The translations under genes were made by a program, and so were the position numbers. Below the pieces are notes generated by a model, which was not told where the DNA came from, ran no database searches, and saw nothing but the letters and a program-made list of their open reading frames with translations. From Bacteroidales bacterium (lineage in GTDB: Bacteria > Bacteroidota > Bacteroidia > Bacteroidales > Tenuifilaceae), in assembly GCA_028680705.1 (NCBI GenBank), contig JAQUJY010000018.1, positions 1-40,683 on the forward strand: DNA of 40,683 nt, given 5' to 3'. Of this stretch, positions 7,837 to 17,342 are shown one piece after another (the first letter of the stretch is position 1; each line of letters begins with the position of its first letter).

Positions 7837-8589
7837 TTGAAAATCAAAAAGATTATTGTTTCGCAACCTGAACCACAAAGCGAAAAATCTCCCTATCTTG
7901 ATTTAATCGAAAAGCACAATCTTAAGATTGATTTTAGACCATTTATTCAAGTTGAAGGTGTTTCATCAAAAGAGTTCCGTCAACAGCGAATAGATATTCT
8001 TCAGCACACTGCGGTAATTTTCACTAGCCGCACAGCTATTGACCACTTTTTTAGAATTTGCGAAGAGGTTAGGGTTACTGTTCCAGAAACAATGAAATAT
8101 TTTTGTATTACAGAAACCGTTGCCCTATACCTTCAGAAGTACATCGTTTATCGTAAAAGAAGAATTTTTTTCGGCCAGGGAATGTTTCCTCAATTAATGG
8201 AGGTTATCAGTAAACATAAAACCGAAAAGTATATCATCCCACTTTCCGATGTACATAAGACAGAGATTCCAAAATCTTTGGATAAAGCAAAAATTAAATA
8301 CACCAAAGCCATACTATACCGTACTGTTAGCAGCGATTTATCTGATTTAAATGGAATGGATTACGATATTCTCGTATTCTATAGCCCAAGTGGAATAAAA
8401 TCGTTATTTAAGAATTTTCCCGACTTCGAACAGGGGAATACTAAAATTGCAGCATTTGGCCCTACTACAGCAAAAGCAGTTAAAGACCATAAACTTAAAG
8501 CCGATATATTAGTGCCAACCCCAGCCTGCTCAAGTATGACCCAAGCATTAGATGAGTATATCAAGAAATTCAATAAGGATAACAAATAG
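7837..8589 (+). CDS. hemD: Uroporphyrinogen-III synthase (TTG start)
   Basis: HemD closes hydroxymethylbilane into uroporphyrinogen III in tetrapyrrole synthesis. The protein is poorly conserved as usual, but shows the expected pattern: an N-terminal KIKKIIVSQPEP, TSRTAIDHFF in the middle, and near the end VFYSPSGIKSLF followed by AAFGPTTAKAVKDHKLKADILVPTP. No ATG is available in frame near the expected N-terminus. TTG at 7837 gives 250 residues and begins where homologues begin; a TTG at 7750 would overlap DUF4271 and add an unrelated tail. It lies 35 bases after the DUF4271 stop and 57 before rnpA. Confidence 0.85.
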   Translation: MKIKKIIVSQPEPQSEKSPYLDLIEKHNLKIDFRPFIQVEGVSSKEFRQQRIDILQHTAVIFTSRTAIDHFFRICEEVRVTVPETMKYFCITETVALYLQKYIVYRKRRIFFGQGMFPQLMEVISKHKTEKYIIPLSDVHKTEIPKSLDKAKIKYTKAILYRTVSSDLSDLNGMDYDILVFYSPSGIKSLFKNFPDFEQGNTKIAAFGPTTAKAVKDHKLKADILVPTPACSSMTQALDEYIKKFNKDNK

Positions 8590-8646
8590 CGCAGCTCATT
8601 TTCTTTGCTGATTATTTGTAAGATCAAAACAGTACACTCCCATAAG

Positions 8647-9048
8647 ATGAAGCCATTTGGCTTTCCAAAACAAGAAAAGCTTTGCTCAAAAAAGAGCATC
8701 GAAACCATCTTTTCAACTGGTATTAACCAGTTTTACTATCCCTATAAGGTACTTTACCTACCATCAGCTATTATTGATGAGTTTCCCTTTGCACAGGTTA
8801 TGTTTGTTGTCCCAAAAAGAAAATTCAAGAGAGCTGTTGACCGTAACCGCATTAAGCGTAAAATGAGAGAGGCTTACAGATTAAATAAGCATTTACTGGA
8901 AGAGTGGTGCATTAAGAACAATACTCACATTAAACTTGTTGTTATGTACGTTGCCTCATCACATGAGAACTTTAACGCTCATCAGAAAGCTATACAGTGC
9001 ATATTTTCGACAATTGAAAAAGATTTAACCCATGAGGTTCATCCGTAA
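8647..9048 (+). CDS. rnpA: Ribonuclease P protein component
   Basis: RnpA is the protein subunit of RNase P, which trims the 5' leader of precursor tRNAs. The signature RNR motif is at residues about 59-78 ([20 protein letters not shown]), and the length of 133 residues is typical. The ATG at 8647 starts [12 protein letters not shown], a normal family N-terminus; the open frame before it does not match. Its end overlaps yidD by 17 bases, the rnpA-yidD coupling seen in many bacteria. The usual upstream partner rpmH is absent; hemD sits there instead. Confidence 0.96.
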   Translation: MKPFGFPKQEKLCSKKSIETIFSTGINQFYYPYKVLYLPSAIIDEFPFAQVMFVVPKRKFKRAVDRNRIKRKMREAYRLNKHLLEEWCIKNNTHIKLVVMYVASSHENFNAHQKAIQCIFSTIEKDLTHEVHP

Positions 9049-9262
9049 AATTGCAATACTCATCCTCACTATTCCTATTAAGTTCTACCAACTGGCCATT
9101 AGCCCATTCTTTCCCGCTAGCTGCAGATACACACCAACCTGCTCTAGTTATTGTTTAGAGGCACTTAAAAAACATGGGCCAATAAAAGGGTTATGGCTCT
9201 GCATAAAAAGGGTACTCAGCTGTAATCCATGGGGAGGAGATGGGCACGACCCTGTTCCTTAG
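9032..9262 (+). CDS. yidD: Membrane protein insertion efficiency factor YidD
   Basis: YidD is a small peripheral inner-membrane protein that assists insertion of membrane proteins. The 76-residue sequence carries the diagnostic pattern [16 protein letters not shown], then [20 protein letters not shown]. An amphipathic/hydrophobic N-terminal segment precedes it. The ATG lies inside the end of rnpA (17-base overlap), supporting coupled translation. About 120 bases without a gene follow before the S41 protease. Confidence 0.96.
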   Translation: MRFIRKIAILILTIPIKFYQLAISPFFPASCRYTPTCSSYCLEALKKHGPIKGLWLCIKRVLSCNPWGGDGHDPVP

Positions 9263-9383
9263 GCTACTTCATTTTCAAAATTTGCTCTTTTTAGCTTTAA
9301 AAGAAATACCAACAACCCTATTTGGACTTATATTTGCTTACTTTGTTGTTTGCATAACCTGAATTTTATCAAAAAAAGAAAGA

Positions 9384-11135
9384 ATGGCAATATTTAAAAG
9401 TAAGAAACATCTGGTTTGGATTCCCATAGCAGCATTACTCATAGTTTTCTTTTCGTTCAAATCAATCGACTTTAAAACATCTAAAAGCCTCGATATCTTC
9501 TTTTCGTTCTTTCGTGAGCTTAGCATTTTTTATGTTGATGATATTGATCCCGAAAAATTAATCTACACAGGCATTGATGCAATGCTCAAGTCACTCGATC
9601 CCTATAACGACTTTATTCCCGAAGAGAACAAAGAAACTCTAGAGTTTCAAACAACTGGTGAATATGGAGGAATGGGTGCTCTTATTAGGCATGGTGTTGA
9701 ATTCGCAGTTATCGCGGAGGTATACGAGGGAAGCCCTGCACATAAAGCAGGGCTTATGGCCGGAGATGAAATTAGGCGTATTGATGGCATTACAACGAAA
9801 GGATTAACCGTAGACAAGGTAAGTAACAAACTTAAAGGGGCATCAAACACAATGCTTAGCTTAGTTGTTAAAAGATATGGTGTAAAAGATTCCTTGGAGT
9901 TTAACTTTAACCGTGAAAAAATTCATATCCCTAGCGTTCCATACTACGGAATGGTTAACGATGATTTGGGCTATATTAGGTTATCAAACTTTACTGTAAA
10001 TTGCGAAAGCGAAGTAAAAGACGCCCTAAAAAACTTAAAAAAGCAAAAAGCAAAAGGGCTAATTCTCGACCTCAGAAGCAACCCAGGAGGACTTCTATAC
10101 GAAGCGGTTAAAGTTGTAAACCTATTTGTGGAAAAAAACCAACTTGTGGTTTACACCAAGGGACAAATAAAGGAGTTCGACCAGGAATACAACACTCCTT
10201 CCAAGCCATTCGATACGGAAATTCCGCTTGTTGTGATAGTTGACAGAATCTCTGCATCTGCATCGGAAATTGTTGCGGGTGCTCTGCAAGACTTAGACCG
10301 AGCCGTTATCATTGGCGAAAGAACATTTGGTAAAGGGCTTGTGCAGGCTACACGTCCGTTGCCTCACAACGCGCTACTAAAAATTACAACCGCCAAATAC
10401 TATATCCCTAGTGGCAGATGCATTCAAGCTGTTGACTTTGCCAAAAGGGATGAAGAAGGCAGGATTCATTCTATCCCCGATTCGCTTATCAATGAATTTA
10501 AGACTGAAAGCGGCAGATTAATGTACGACGGAGGGGGTATTACACCCGATATTGAGCAAACAGTTACATTCTACAGCCGACTATCTGCTAGTTTGTATGC
10601 ACAAAATATGCTATTTAATTACGCCACTAAGTTTCGCCATACGCACTCCGGAATTGCTCCTGCTGCTATGTTTGAACTAACCGAAAATGATTTTGTCGAT
10701 TTTTTATCATACCTCGATTCTGTTGGTTTTGAATACGAAAGCCAAACCAGCGAGCTGCTAAAAGAACTTAAAAAAACTGCCACAAGGGAAAATTACTATA
10801 CCTCAAACCAATCGCTTTTTGATAGCCTTGAGATGGCCATTGATAAAAAGGGATATACAGAATTTGAACTGTATAAAGAGGAAATAGTAAAACTAATCGA
10901 AGAGGAAATTGTTGGCCGATACTACCTGCAAAAAGGAAAGGCAAAATACAACCTGAATAAGGATGAGGTGATAGAAAAATGCATTGAAGTGCTATCAAGC
11001 CCTAGTCTTACAAATCAGATTTTGTCAAACAGTAACGAAAAGCTAACGCATAACAACAAAATCACTAAAACTGTATCAAAATACGTTGATTGTAGGCTAA
11101 TAGCAAAAAAGGAACTAACAAAAACCCCGTGCTAA
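9384..11135 (+). CDS. S41 family C-terminal processing peptidase
   Basis: A 583-residue protease of the CtpA/Prc type. An N-terminal membrane anchor or signal (about 9-24) is followed by a helical segment, a PDZ domain at about 87-165 (YGGMGA, SPAHKAGLMAGDEI) and the S41 catalytic core. The Ser-Lys dyad is visible: S292 in ISASASE and K317 in RTFGKG, with the usual 25-residue spacing; DLRSNPGGLL (229-238) also matches. The C-terminal 200 residues are a helical extension. Proteins of this kind act in the periplasm on misfolded or processed substrates. It ends immediately before the stop of the opposite-strand kinase gene, with no gap. Confidence 0.95.
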   Translation: MAIFKSKKHLVWIPIAALLIVFFSFKSIDFKTSKSLDIFFSFFRELSIFYVDDIDPEKLIYTGIDAMLKSLDPYNDFIPEENKETLEFQTTGEYGGMGALIRHGVEFAVIAEVYEGSPAHKAGLMAGDEIRRIDGITTKGLTVDKVSNKLKGASNTMLSLVVKRYGVKDSLEFNFNREKIHIPSVPYYGMVNDDLGYIRLSNFTVNCESEVKDALKNLKKQKAKGLILDLRSNPGGLLYEAVKVVNLFVEKNQLVVYTKGQIKEFDQEYNTPSKPFDTEIPLVVIVDRISASASEIVAGALQDLDRAVIIGERTFGKGLVQATRPLPHNALLKITTAKYYIPSGRCIQAVDFAKRDEEGRIHSIPDSLINEFKTESGRLMYDGGGITPDIEQTVTFYSRLSASLYAQNMLFNYATKFRHTHSGIAPAAMFELTENDFVDFLSYLDSVGFEYESQTSELLKELKKTATRENYYTSNQSLFDSLEMAIDKKGYTEFELYKEEIVKLIEEEIVGRYYLQKGKAKYNLNKDEVIEKCIEVLSSPSLTNQILSNSNEKLTHNNKITKTVSKYVDCRLIAKKELTKTPC

Positions 11136-12350
11136 TCAGAATCTCTTTTTAAGTACAATCCTAAAGGTTGTTCCTTTATCAAGTTCCGAATGATTAATGA
11201 ATAGTTTCCCCCCATGATTCTCTTCAATAATTCGTTTAGATAGGGATAGACCCAATCCCCAACCACGGGTTTTAGTTGTAAATCCTGGCTGAAAAACAGA
11301 TTTAAAATACGAACGCTGAATCCCTTTCCCATTATCGGAAATGTCGACAAAAACTACTTGAGTACTGTCACTAATAGATACACTTACCTTACCCGTGCCA
11401 TTTACGGCATCTACCGCATTTTTAATCAGATTCTCTATTACCCACTCGAACAAAGTCTCATTGAGCGGTAAAAGAATTGATTCGCCATCGTCATATTTCT
11501 TTTCAATCTCAATCTTGTTCGATAACCGATTTCTCAAATAATCAATTGTACCACTAATAATTTGGGTGAGGTTGGTTTCCGAAAGCACAGGGCTTGAGCC
11601 AATTTTCGAAAACCGGTCAACTATCTTTTCAAGCCTTGCTACATCCTTTTCAAAATTCTCGACCAAACTTGGCTTTAGGTTTGATTCTTTTAAAATTTCT
11701 AGCCAAGCCAGTAACGATGATGTTGGAGTACCAAGCTGATGGGCGGTTTCTTTAGCCATCCCTACCCAAACACTATTTTGCTCTGCACGACGCGAATAGT
11801 TGAAGGCATAGTAGGAGACAAGAATAAAAAACATAATTACAATCAACTGAATGTAAGGATAATAGGTTAATCTAACTAGCGTAGTACTATCCTCATAATA
11901 AACATAGTTCTTAACCCCATCTAGCAAATCAACCTTAATGGGATCGAGCGTTCTTTGCATCCTGCTCAACACCTTTTCTATTCCGCCTGCTTTTTTTATG
12001 CGCCGAGGCGAAATATTTGCATGTGAAATAATGTTATCATCACCATCAGCAAGAATAACGGGAACCGTTGTATTGTTGTGAAGAATTTCGATAATAATAT
12101 CAAAACTTTGTGTGGTATCAGAAAGGTTGGTTACCAGCGATAGTTCCTTAATGGCCTGAGCCCACAACTCAATTTTTTTTCGCTCTTCCTGCGAAAGTTC
12201 CTTTACTAAGGAATTGGTTATGAATAGCGATGCAAAACCTATTGCAATTGCTACAAAAAGCAGTATTAACTTCCAACGTTGCTTTACAATATGTACTCTC
12301 AAATAAATGTTTTTAAAAAAGTTAGTAGCTGTTATGACTAAAAAACCCAA
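11136..12350 (-). CDS. Orphan sensor histidine kinase (TTG start)
   Basis: A membrane histidine kinase of 404 residues. Helices at about 28-46 and 165-184 flank an extracytoplasmic sensor of about 115 residues. The phosphorylatable H204 lies in KETAHQLGTPTSSL, a Bacteroidetes-like H-box. The ATP-binding domain has the N box (ENLIKNAVDAV, 306-316), G1 (DNGKGI, 339-344) and G2 (GWGLGLS, 363-369). No HAMP domain is evident, and no response regulator is nearby. An upstream stop leaves only non-ATG starts; TTG at 12350, 12 bases after the AsmA-like gene, is chosen. The next in-frame alternative is TTG at codon 17. It is probably co-transcribed with the AsmA-like protein, perhaps to monitor the envelope. 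Confidence 0.9.
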   Translation of the reverse strand: MGFLVITATNFFKNIYLRVHIVKQRWKLILLFVAIAIGFASLFITNSLVKELSQEERKKIELWAQAIKELSLVTNLSDTTQSFDIIIEILHNNTTVPVILADGDDNIISHANISPRRIKKAGGIEKVLSRMQRTLDPIKVDLLDGVKNYVYYEDSTTLVRLTYYPYIQLIVIMFFILVSYYAFNYSRRAEQNSVWVGMAKETAHQLGTPTSSLLAWLEILKESNLKPSLVENFEKDVARLEKIVDRFSKIGSSPVLSETNLTQIISGTIDYLRNRLSNKIEIEKKYDDGESILLPLNETLFEWVIENLIKNAVDAVNGTGKVSVSISDSTQVVFVDISDNGKGIQRSYFKSVFQPGFTTKTRGWGLGLSLSKRIIEENHGGKLFINHSELDKGTTFRIVLKKRF

Positions 12351-12362
12351 TGATGATTATTC

Positions 12363-14906
12363 CTATTCATCGTCCCACTCTATTATAAACTTTGGCTTCT
12401 TTTTTTTATTGTTTGCAGTATCTAACTTTTGAGCATTTGGTGTTTCACTGGCAGCAGTATTAGTAGTATCTGAACTTCGCTTAAGGAACTTAAACTCGTC
12501 TTGCAGAATTCCCTTTAACGTTTCTCTCTCTTCCTGTAAACTCTCCCTAAAAACTTCACGAGCCTTAGCCCTATCGTATGAAACATTGTGTGTAGAGCTA
12601 TTACCTTCAATTTTGAGGTACACCTTTACTCCATCCTCATCCTGCTCAATAACCCCAAACTGATTGCTTTGTGCTGATGATTTTTTAAATAGAACATCGG
12701 ACAATTTTACACGGACCTGGTATAAGTATTCGCCATTAAACTTATGATTGCCCGAAGCAAATAAGTTAAGTGCCGAGGAGTTAATTTCCATTTGGGGTAT
12801 AAATACTGTTTCGTCAGTAACGGTAATCGTGTTTTTTAGCGTTCTGAAATATATATCCTGCAATTCTTGCAGTTCAATAAACTTAGAAAGGCTCTCGAGT
12901 TGTTTAACATTTTTTAATCTCCCATCGTGAAGAATTAAGTTTGATGAGGCGTTAACATTTTTTTTGCTTATTATTCCACCATCAATGGTTGTGCTAAACA
13001 CAACATTTCCATCAAGTATGCCAGAAATATTATGGCTAGTAATAATCTCCTGTTCAAAATTATTAAAGGCAGTAAAAAGGTTTGAAACATCTATTCCATC
13101 TAAATCCACATCGGCACTCAAGGCATACCCATTGCCTTCGAATATGCTTGCTCCAATTCGTCCGGTTATTATCCCATCGCACGTCCTGCATAAGAAACTG
13201 TTGCAAATCAGTTCATCTTCACTAAGGTGGAATGAAGCGCTAAGTGGTTTTGCCGTAAAGTTGTTGTGGATGAACTCATCTATAAAAACATCACCAGCTA
13301 TTGACTGAATCCGATTCCAAGTTGAAACCCCTTTAACAGAGACATTGTCAGTGTTTTCGGCCAAAAGCCAATTTGAATTAATGGAATCAATAACTATACT
13401 TGTCTGAACTTCTGCCTTACTGTTGTTGAAGAGAATACCCCCTGCATTGGCAACCCTAAACTCTGCTTCAAAGTTCGCATTATGCAGCAAGCCCTTTAAT
13501 TTGGCTTTTGTAATATCCTGATTGGCTATTGAAAACTCACCTGAAATACCCTTTAGGTCAGGGATTCTTCCAACCGTTTCAAAATCGATATCGTTTACAA
13601 CTGTACTAGAAATAAACTTAGAATTCTCAAATGAAGCCAGAGTAACCTGATTTATACTTTCGAGCATTCCTAGAGCCTCAAAACTTCCGTTAACCTCACC
13701 TCGAATTAGCGGAAGAGACACTCCCCATTCCTTCAATCCACCGATATCAATACCATGTTCAACTTTAAGGTGATATAGCGGAGTATTTATATTCTTTAGC
13801 TTAAGGGAACCTTCAATAAACGAATTAAGTGTTTTGAGCCTAAATTTTGAGATGTCGATGGTAGATGATTCGGGTTTGCCCAAATCACCGTTTGAAAAAC
13901 TTCCCATAACATCGGTTAAGTGCACTTCGGGTTTATCGGGCAGTAACAGGGTTATCCCTTTGGTAAAATAGTTTAGGTTGATTTTAAACGGCTTATCAAC
14001 CCTACTTATGCCATCTATTGAAAGTTTAAATGTGAAGTAGCCTTTTGTTTTTGTCTTTGCAGGTAACGAAAGATTAAACTGCGACATGAGGAGTACTAGT
14101 TTATTTGCGCTCAGGTTATCGCCAGAAATCGAGAGCTCAACAGGAGTACCCTTTCCGCGCCCAACGGTTCCATCAACAGTAAGCTTTGATTTGCCTACCT
14201 TGGCAAAGCCATTGTCCACAAGAATTGAGCTATCCGTCAACTCAAATATAGTGCTTAACTCTAATCGCTCGTTGCGAATATACTGAAAAGCGCCCTGCCG
14301 TAGGGTTCCAACAACTCCATTAAATTTTATTCCTAACGAAATATTACTGGCATCCAGGTTTCCTTTAAGTTCGCCCTGCTCAACATAGCCTTTGCACACC
14401 CATCCTGTTCTAGGGTCAATATAACTAATGTTGATATTATCGAGTTGTAGCTTATCAATATCCAGTATCCAGTTAGACTCTTTCCCTTTAGATTTATCGA
14501 AAATCTCAAAGTTCCCTTTACCAAAATTATCAAAGTATAGGTTTATCCAACCATCCTTAAGAACTAACTTTTCAATACTATAGTTATTAGAAAATATGCC
14601 AATCAAGCTAATTTTAACAACTATTTCATCCAAAGAGAGCAAACCCGTTTCAAACTCTTTAGGGGTGTCGAGGCTTCCTTCAACAATCTCAACATGCTTA
14701 AGGGTGACGCCTGCATACGGGAAACTACTAATTAGAGATGCCTTAACTTCCTTTACCTTAAGGGTTACTGTTAACCTTTGGTTAAGCTGATTGATGGTAT
14801 ACTGAACTATTCTATCCTCAAGAAAATAACCAGCAATAGCAAGCCCCACTATAAAAGCAACTAGTGTGCTTACTATGATTAGAATAATCCTAAAAAGCCT
14901 TCCCAT
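12363..14906 (-). CDS. AsmA-like envelope protein
   Basis: A large protein (847 residues) with one N-terminal membrane helix (about 5-27) and a long beta-rich periplasmic part. The opening (ITINQLNQRL-like segment, then SFPYAGVTLKHVEI) and the C-terminal half match the AsmA family, whose members include large envelope proteins implicated in lipid transfer between membranes. The tail (about 780-847) is charged and lysine/glutamate-rich, with KKKKPK near the end. The ATG at 14906 is well supported by the membrane anchor. The sensor kinase follows after 12 bases on the same strand. A TAnnTTTG-like box lies upstream at 14989-14996. Confidence 0.85.
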   Translation of the reverse strand: MGRLFRIILIIVSTLVAFIVGLAIAGYFLEDRIVQYTINQLNQRLTVTLKVKEVKASLISSFPYAGVTLKHVEIVEGSLDTPKEFETGLLSLDEIVVKISLIGIFSNNYSIEKLVLKDGWINLYFDNFGKGNFEIFDKSKGKESNWILDIDKLQLDNINISYIDPRTGWVCKGYVEQGELKGNLDASNISLGIKFNGVVGTLRQGAFQYIRNERLELSTIFELTDSSILVDNGFAKVGKSKLTVDGTVGRGKGTPVELSISGDNLSANKLVLLMSQFNLSLPAKTKTKGYFTFKLSIDGISRVDKPFKINLNYFTKGITLLLPDKPEVHLTDVMGSFSNGDLGKPESSTIDISKFRLKTLNSFIEGSLKLKNINTPLYHLKVEHGIDIGGLKEWGVSLPLIRGEVNGSFEALGMLESINQVTLASFENSKFISSTVVNDIDFETVGRIPDLKGISGEFSIANQDITKAKLKGLLHNANFEAEFRVANAGGILFNNSKAEVQTSIVIDSINSNWLLAENTDNVSVKGVSTWNRIQSIAGDVFIDEFIHNNFTAKPLSASFHLSEDELICNSFLCRTCDGIITGRIGASIFEGNGYALSADVDLDGIDVSNLFTAFNNFEQEIITSHNISGILDGNVVFSTTIDGGIISKKNVNASSNLILHDGRLKNVKQLESLSKFIELQELQDIYFRTLKNTITVTDETVFIPQMEINSSALNLFASGNHKFNGEYLYQVRVKLSDVLFKKSSAQSNQFGVIEQDEDGVKVYLKIEGNSSTHNVSYDRAKAREVFRESLQEERETLKGILQDEFKFLKRSSDTTNTAASETPNAQKLDTANNKKKKPKFIIEWDDE

Positions 14907-14988
14907 TTTTTTCAGCTTATTAAAACCTGCAAAAACATTACCATTAATTCACTTTTACTTTTAGGATAATGTTTATAAATATACATCG

Positions 14989-14996
14989 CAAACTTA
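14989..14996 (-). promoter_or_regulatory. Candidate -7 box for the AsmA-kinase operon
   Basis: The minus strand reads TAAGTTTG, matching TAnnTTTG, and would give a leader of about 75 bases. No matching -33 element was seen. Confidence 0.35.
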
Positions 14997-15117
14997 AAAC
15001 AAAATCTTAACCCATAAAAGCGTTATATACCAAAAAGTGCTACCTTACTGTATTTACAATATAAAATAACGCAAAAAACTTTATTTTCATATCTTTACAC
15101 TAAAAATACACCTATCG

Positions 15118-17337
15118 ATGCTTAGACTTTTACATATGATAACGGTTACTATGCTGGTGTCTATTATGAACTTGCATGGCAACGAAAACCTTGACAGTCT
15201 AAGGGCTAGATTAGCAATTGAAAAAAGCGATTCCGTTAAGTTAGAACTACTAATAGATAAATCTCGGTTTTTTAATAAAGATATTAAAAACGTAGCAAGG
15301 TGTGAGGAAATACTCTCCCAAGCCTTATCTATAGCAAAAAAAGACTCCGCCTATTGGGCGCTTTCAAAGGTTCACAATAGTTACGGTATGCTTTACCGTA
15401 ATATTGCAGAATACGGCAAAGCTCTTGAGCACCATAAAATCTCACTGCGCTATGCTGAAAAATCTAAAAACAAACATTTGATATCAAATGTCTACAACAA
15501 TATTGGCGTTGTTTACCGGCGAATGGATAACCATCCGAAAGCAGCACAAAACCACCTTTTAGCTCTAAAGGCTGCTGATGCAGTAAAAGACACATTTAAT
15601 ACTGCCGTTTCGTTAAACAGTCTTGGGAACATCTATTCGCTTAGCGGACAATACCAAGAGGCATTTTCGTATTTTAAAAGAGCACTCGCTCTTTCCTTAA
15701 GCATGGATAACAACCGTGGTAAAGCAATTAACTACAACAATATTGGTGAGGTTTTCGAATTTATGGGTGTATACGATAGCGCCATGGTATACTATACCGA
15801 ATCGCTTAAGGTGAACCTACAGATAAACAGCCTGAAAGGAAAAGCTATTTCGTATAATTGCATAGGGAAGATTCACTTATATCAGGGTAAAGCAAAAGAA
15901 GCACTCAATCTGTTTGAGCAAGCATTGAAGATTGATTTGGAACTAGGTGACAAAAAATTCATAACCGATAGCTATGTTAACCTAGGCCGAGCTTACTGCG
16001 AACTCAATATATTAGACAAGGCTGAAGAGTTCTCGCAAAATGGCCTTGAGATGGCAAATCATATTGGCTCAATTATGCATACTCAATTGGCATACGAAAC
16101 GCTCAGCAAGATTTACGAAAAGCGGAAACTTTCCTCAACAGCACTCTACTATTTCAAAAAATCAACCACTTTTAAGGATAGTATAATAAACGAGAAGAAC
16201 TCTCGGGCTATTGCCACAATGGATGTAATGTACGAAATTGACAAAAAAGAACAGGATATACAATTCCTTAAGCAGGCTCAAGAGATAAACCAAAAGGAGT
16301 TAGCAAGACAGCTAACAATCCGAAACTTTTACTTGGCAGGATTTGTTTTTGCTCTATTGGTTGTAGCCATTACCTTTTACGCTTTTAACATTAAGCGCAA
16401 ATCAAATCGATTACTCCGTCAACAAAAGGCGGAAATTGAAGAAAACAACAAAAAACTCAATCAGCAGCAAGATGAAATTTTAGCGCAGAACGAAGAGATT
16501 CGAAAACACCAAAGCAACAGTGAGCAAAAGAATAAATACCTAGAAGAAGCGTACAAGGTAATTGAAGGTTACATTGGAAAAATTACTGATAGTATCCGTT
16601 ATGCCGAACGTATTCAAAAAGCCATATTACCCCCTTTAAACATTGCTTCTTCCTACTTTTCCGATTCCTTTACCCTCTATAAACCAAAAGATTTTGTTAG
16701 CGGTGATTTTTACTGGCTTTACCTTAGTAAAGAAACCCTTTATCTGGCAGTTGCCGATTGTACTGGCCATGGAGTCCCTGGTGCTTTTATGAGCATTATA
16801 GGCACAGATTTACTGAACCTGGCAGTTAATCAGCAGAACATTAAAGAACCTGCTGCCATCCTTGAGTTTTTAAATATCGAACTTAGAAACAAACTCAGAA
16901 AAGATGACGATGACGAGCTTGTTCTTAAGGATAGTATGGATATAGGCATTATAAAATATAATTTAGGCAGTAGCTGTATTGACTATAGTGGAGCTCTAAT
17001 ACCACTAACCATTGTAAGGAATAAAAAGATATTAGAATTTAAGCCAAACTTCTCATCCATTGGTATGTCAACCCGTCTATACAGCAAGCCTTTTAAGCAA
17101 GAGCAAATAAAACTTTACTCCGGTGATTGGGTTTACATGTACTCCGATGGCTACATGGACCAATTTGGAGGTGAAAGGAATAAAAAGTTCATGCGCAATC
17201 GCTTCTTATCCACCCTTTTAGAGGTGAGTATCGGAACAGGTTCAGGTCAGAAAGCAGAACTCAACAGAATTTTTAAAAGCTGGCAAGGCAATAATGAGCA
17301 GATTGATGATGTTCTTGTTCTAGGATTTAAGGTTTAA
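15118..17337 (+). CDS. TPR-repeat receptor with SpoIIE-type PP2C phosphatase domain
   Basis: A 739-residue receptor-like protein. A short hydrophobic leader (1-20) is followed by about seven tetratricopeptide repeats (about 85-360, with repeated YNNIG/NSLGNIY starts), a membrane helix (404-424), a coiled coil rich in Q, E and K (about 430-480) and a C-terminal SpoIIE/PP2C serine phosphatase domain (about 505-739). Metal-binding acids are conserved: SGDFYW (D530), ADCTGHGVPGAF (D547), SDGYMDQ (D677) and the terminal QIDDVLVLGF (D730-D731). The TPRs should lie in the periplasm and the phosphatase in the cytoplasm. A propeller gene follows after 5 bases. The target is unknown; anti-sigma-antagonist-type partners are typical for this phosphatase family but none is encoded here. 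Confidence 0.93.
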   Translation: MLRLLHMITVTMLVSIMNLHGNENLDSLRARLAIEKSDSVKLELLIDKSRFFNKDIKNVARCEEILSQALSIAKKDSAYWALSKVHNSYGMLYRNIAEYGKALEHHKISLRYAEKSKNKHLISNVYNNIGVVYRRMDNHPKAAQNHLLALKAADAVKDTFNTAVSLNSLGNIYSLSGQYQEAFSYFKRALALSLSMDNNRGKAINYNNIGEVFEFMGVYDSAMVYYTESLKVNLQINSLKGKAISYNCIGKIHLYQGKAKEALNLFEQALKIDLELGDKKFITDSYVNLGRAYCELNILDKAEEFSQNGLEMANHIGSIMHTQLAYETLSKIYEKRKLSSTALYYFKKSTTFKDSIINEKNSRAIATMDVMYEIDKKEQDIQFLKQAQEINQKELARQLTIRNFYLAGFVFALLVVAITFYAFNIKRKSNRLLRQQKAEIEENNKKLNQQQDEILAQNEEIRKHQSNSEQKNKYLEEAYKVIEGYIGKITDSIRYAERIQKAILPPLNIASSYFSDSFTLYKPKDFVSGDFYWLYLSKETLYLAVADCTGHGVPGAFMSIIGTDLLNLAVNQQNIKEPAAILEFLNIELRNKLRKDDDDELVLKDSMDIGIIKYNLGSSCIDYSGALIPLTIVRNKKILEFKPNFSSIGMSTRLYSKPFKQEQIKLYSGDWVYMYSDGYMDQFGGERNKKFMRNRFLSTLLEVSIGTGSGQKAELNRIFKSWQGNNEQIDDVLVLGFKV

Positions 17338-17342
17338 TTTTT

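Noticed and set aside
12748-12930. Open frame antisense to the AsmA-like gene
   Set aside because: It is a shadow of a long real gene, with no independent support; the same applies to many other antisense frames over atpA, atpD, S41 and the RND gene.
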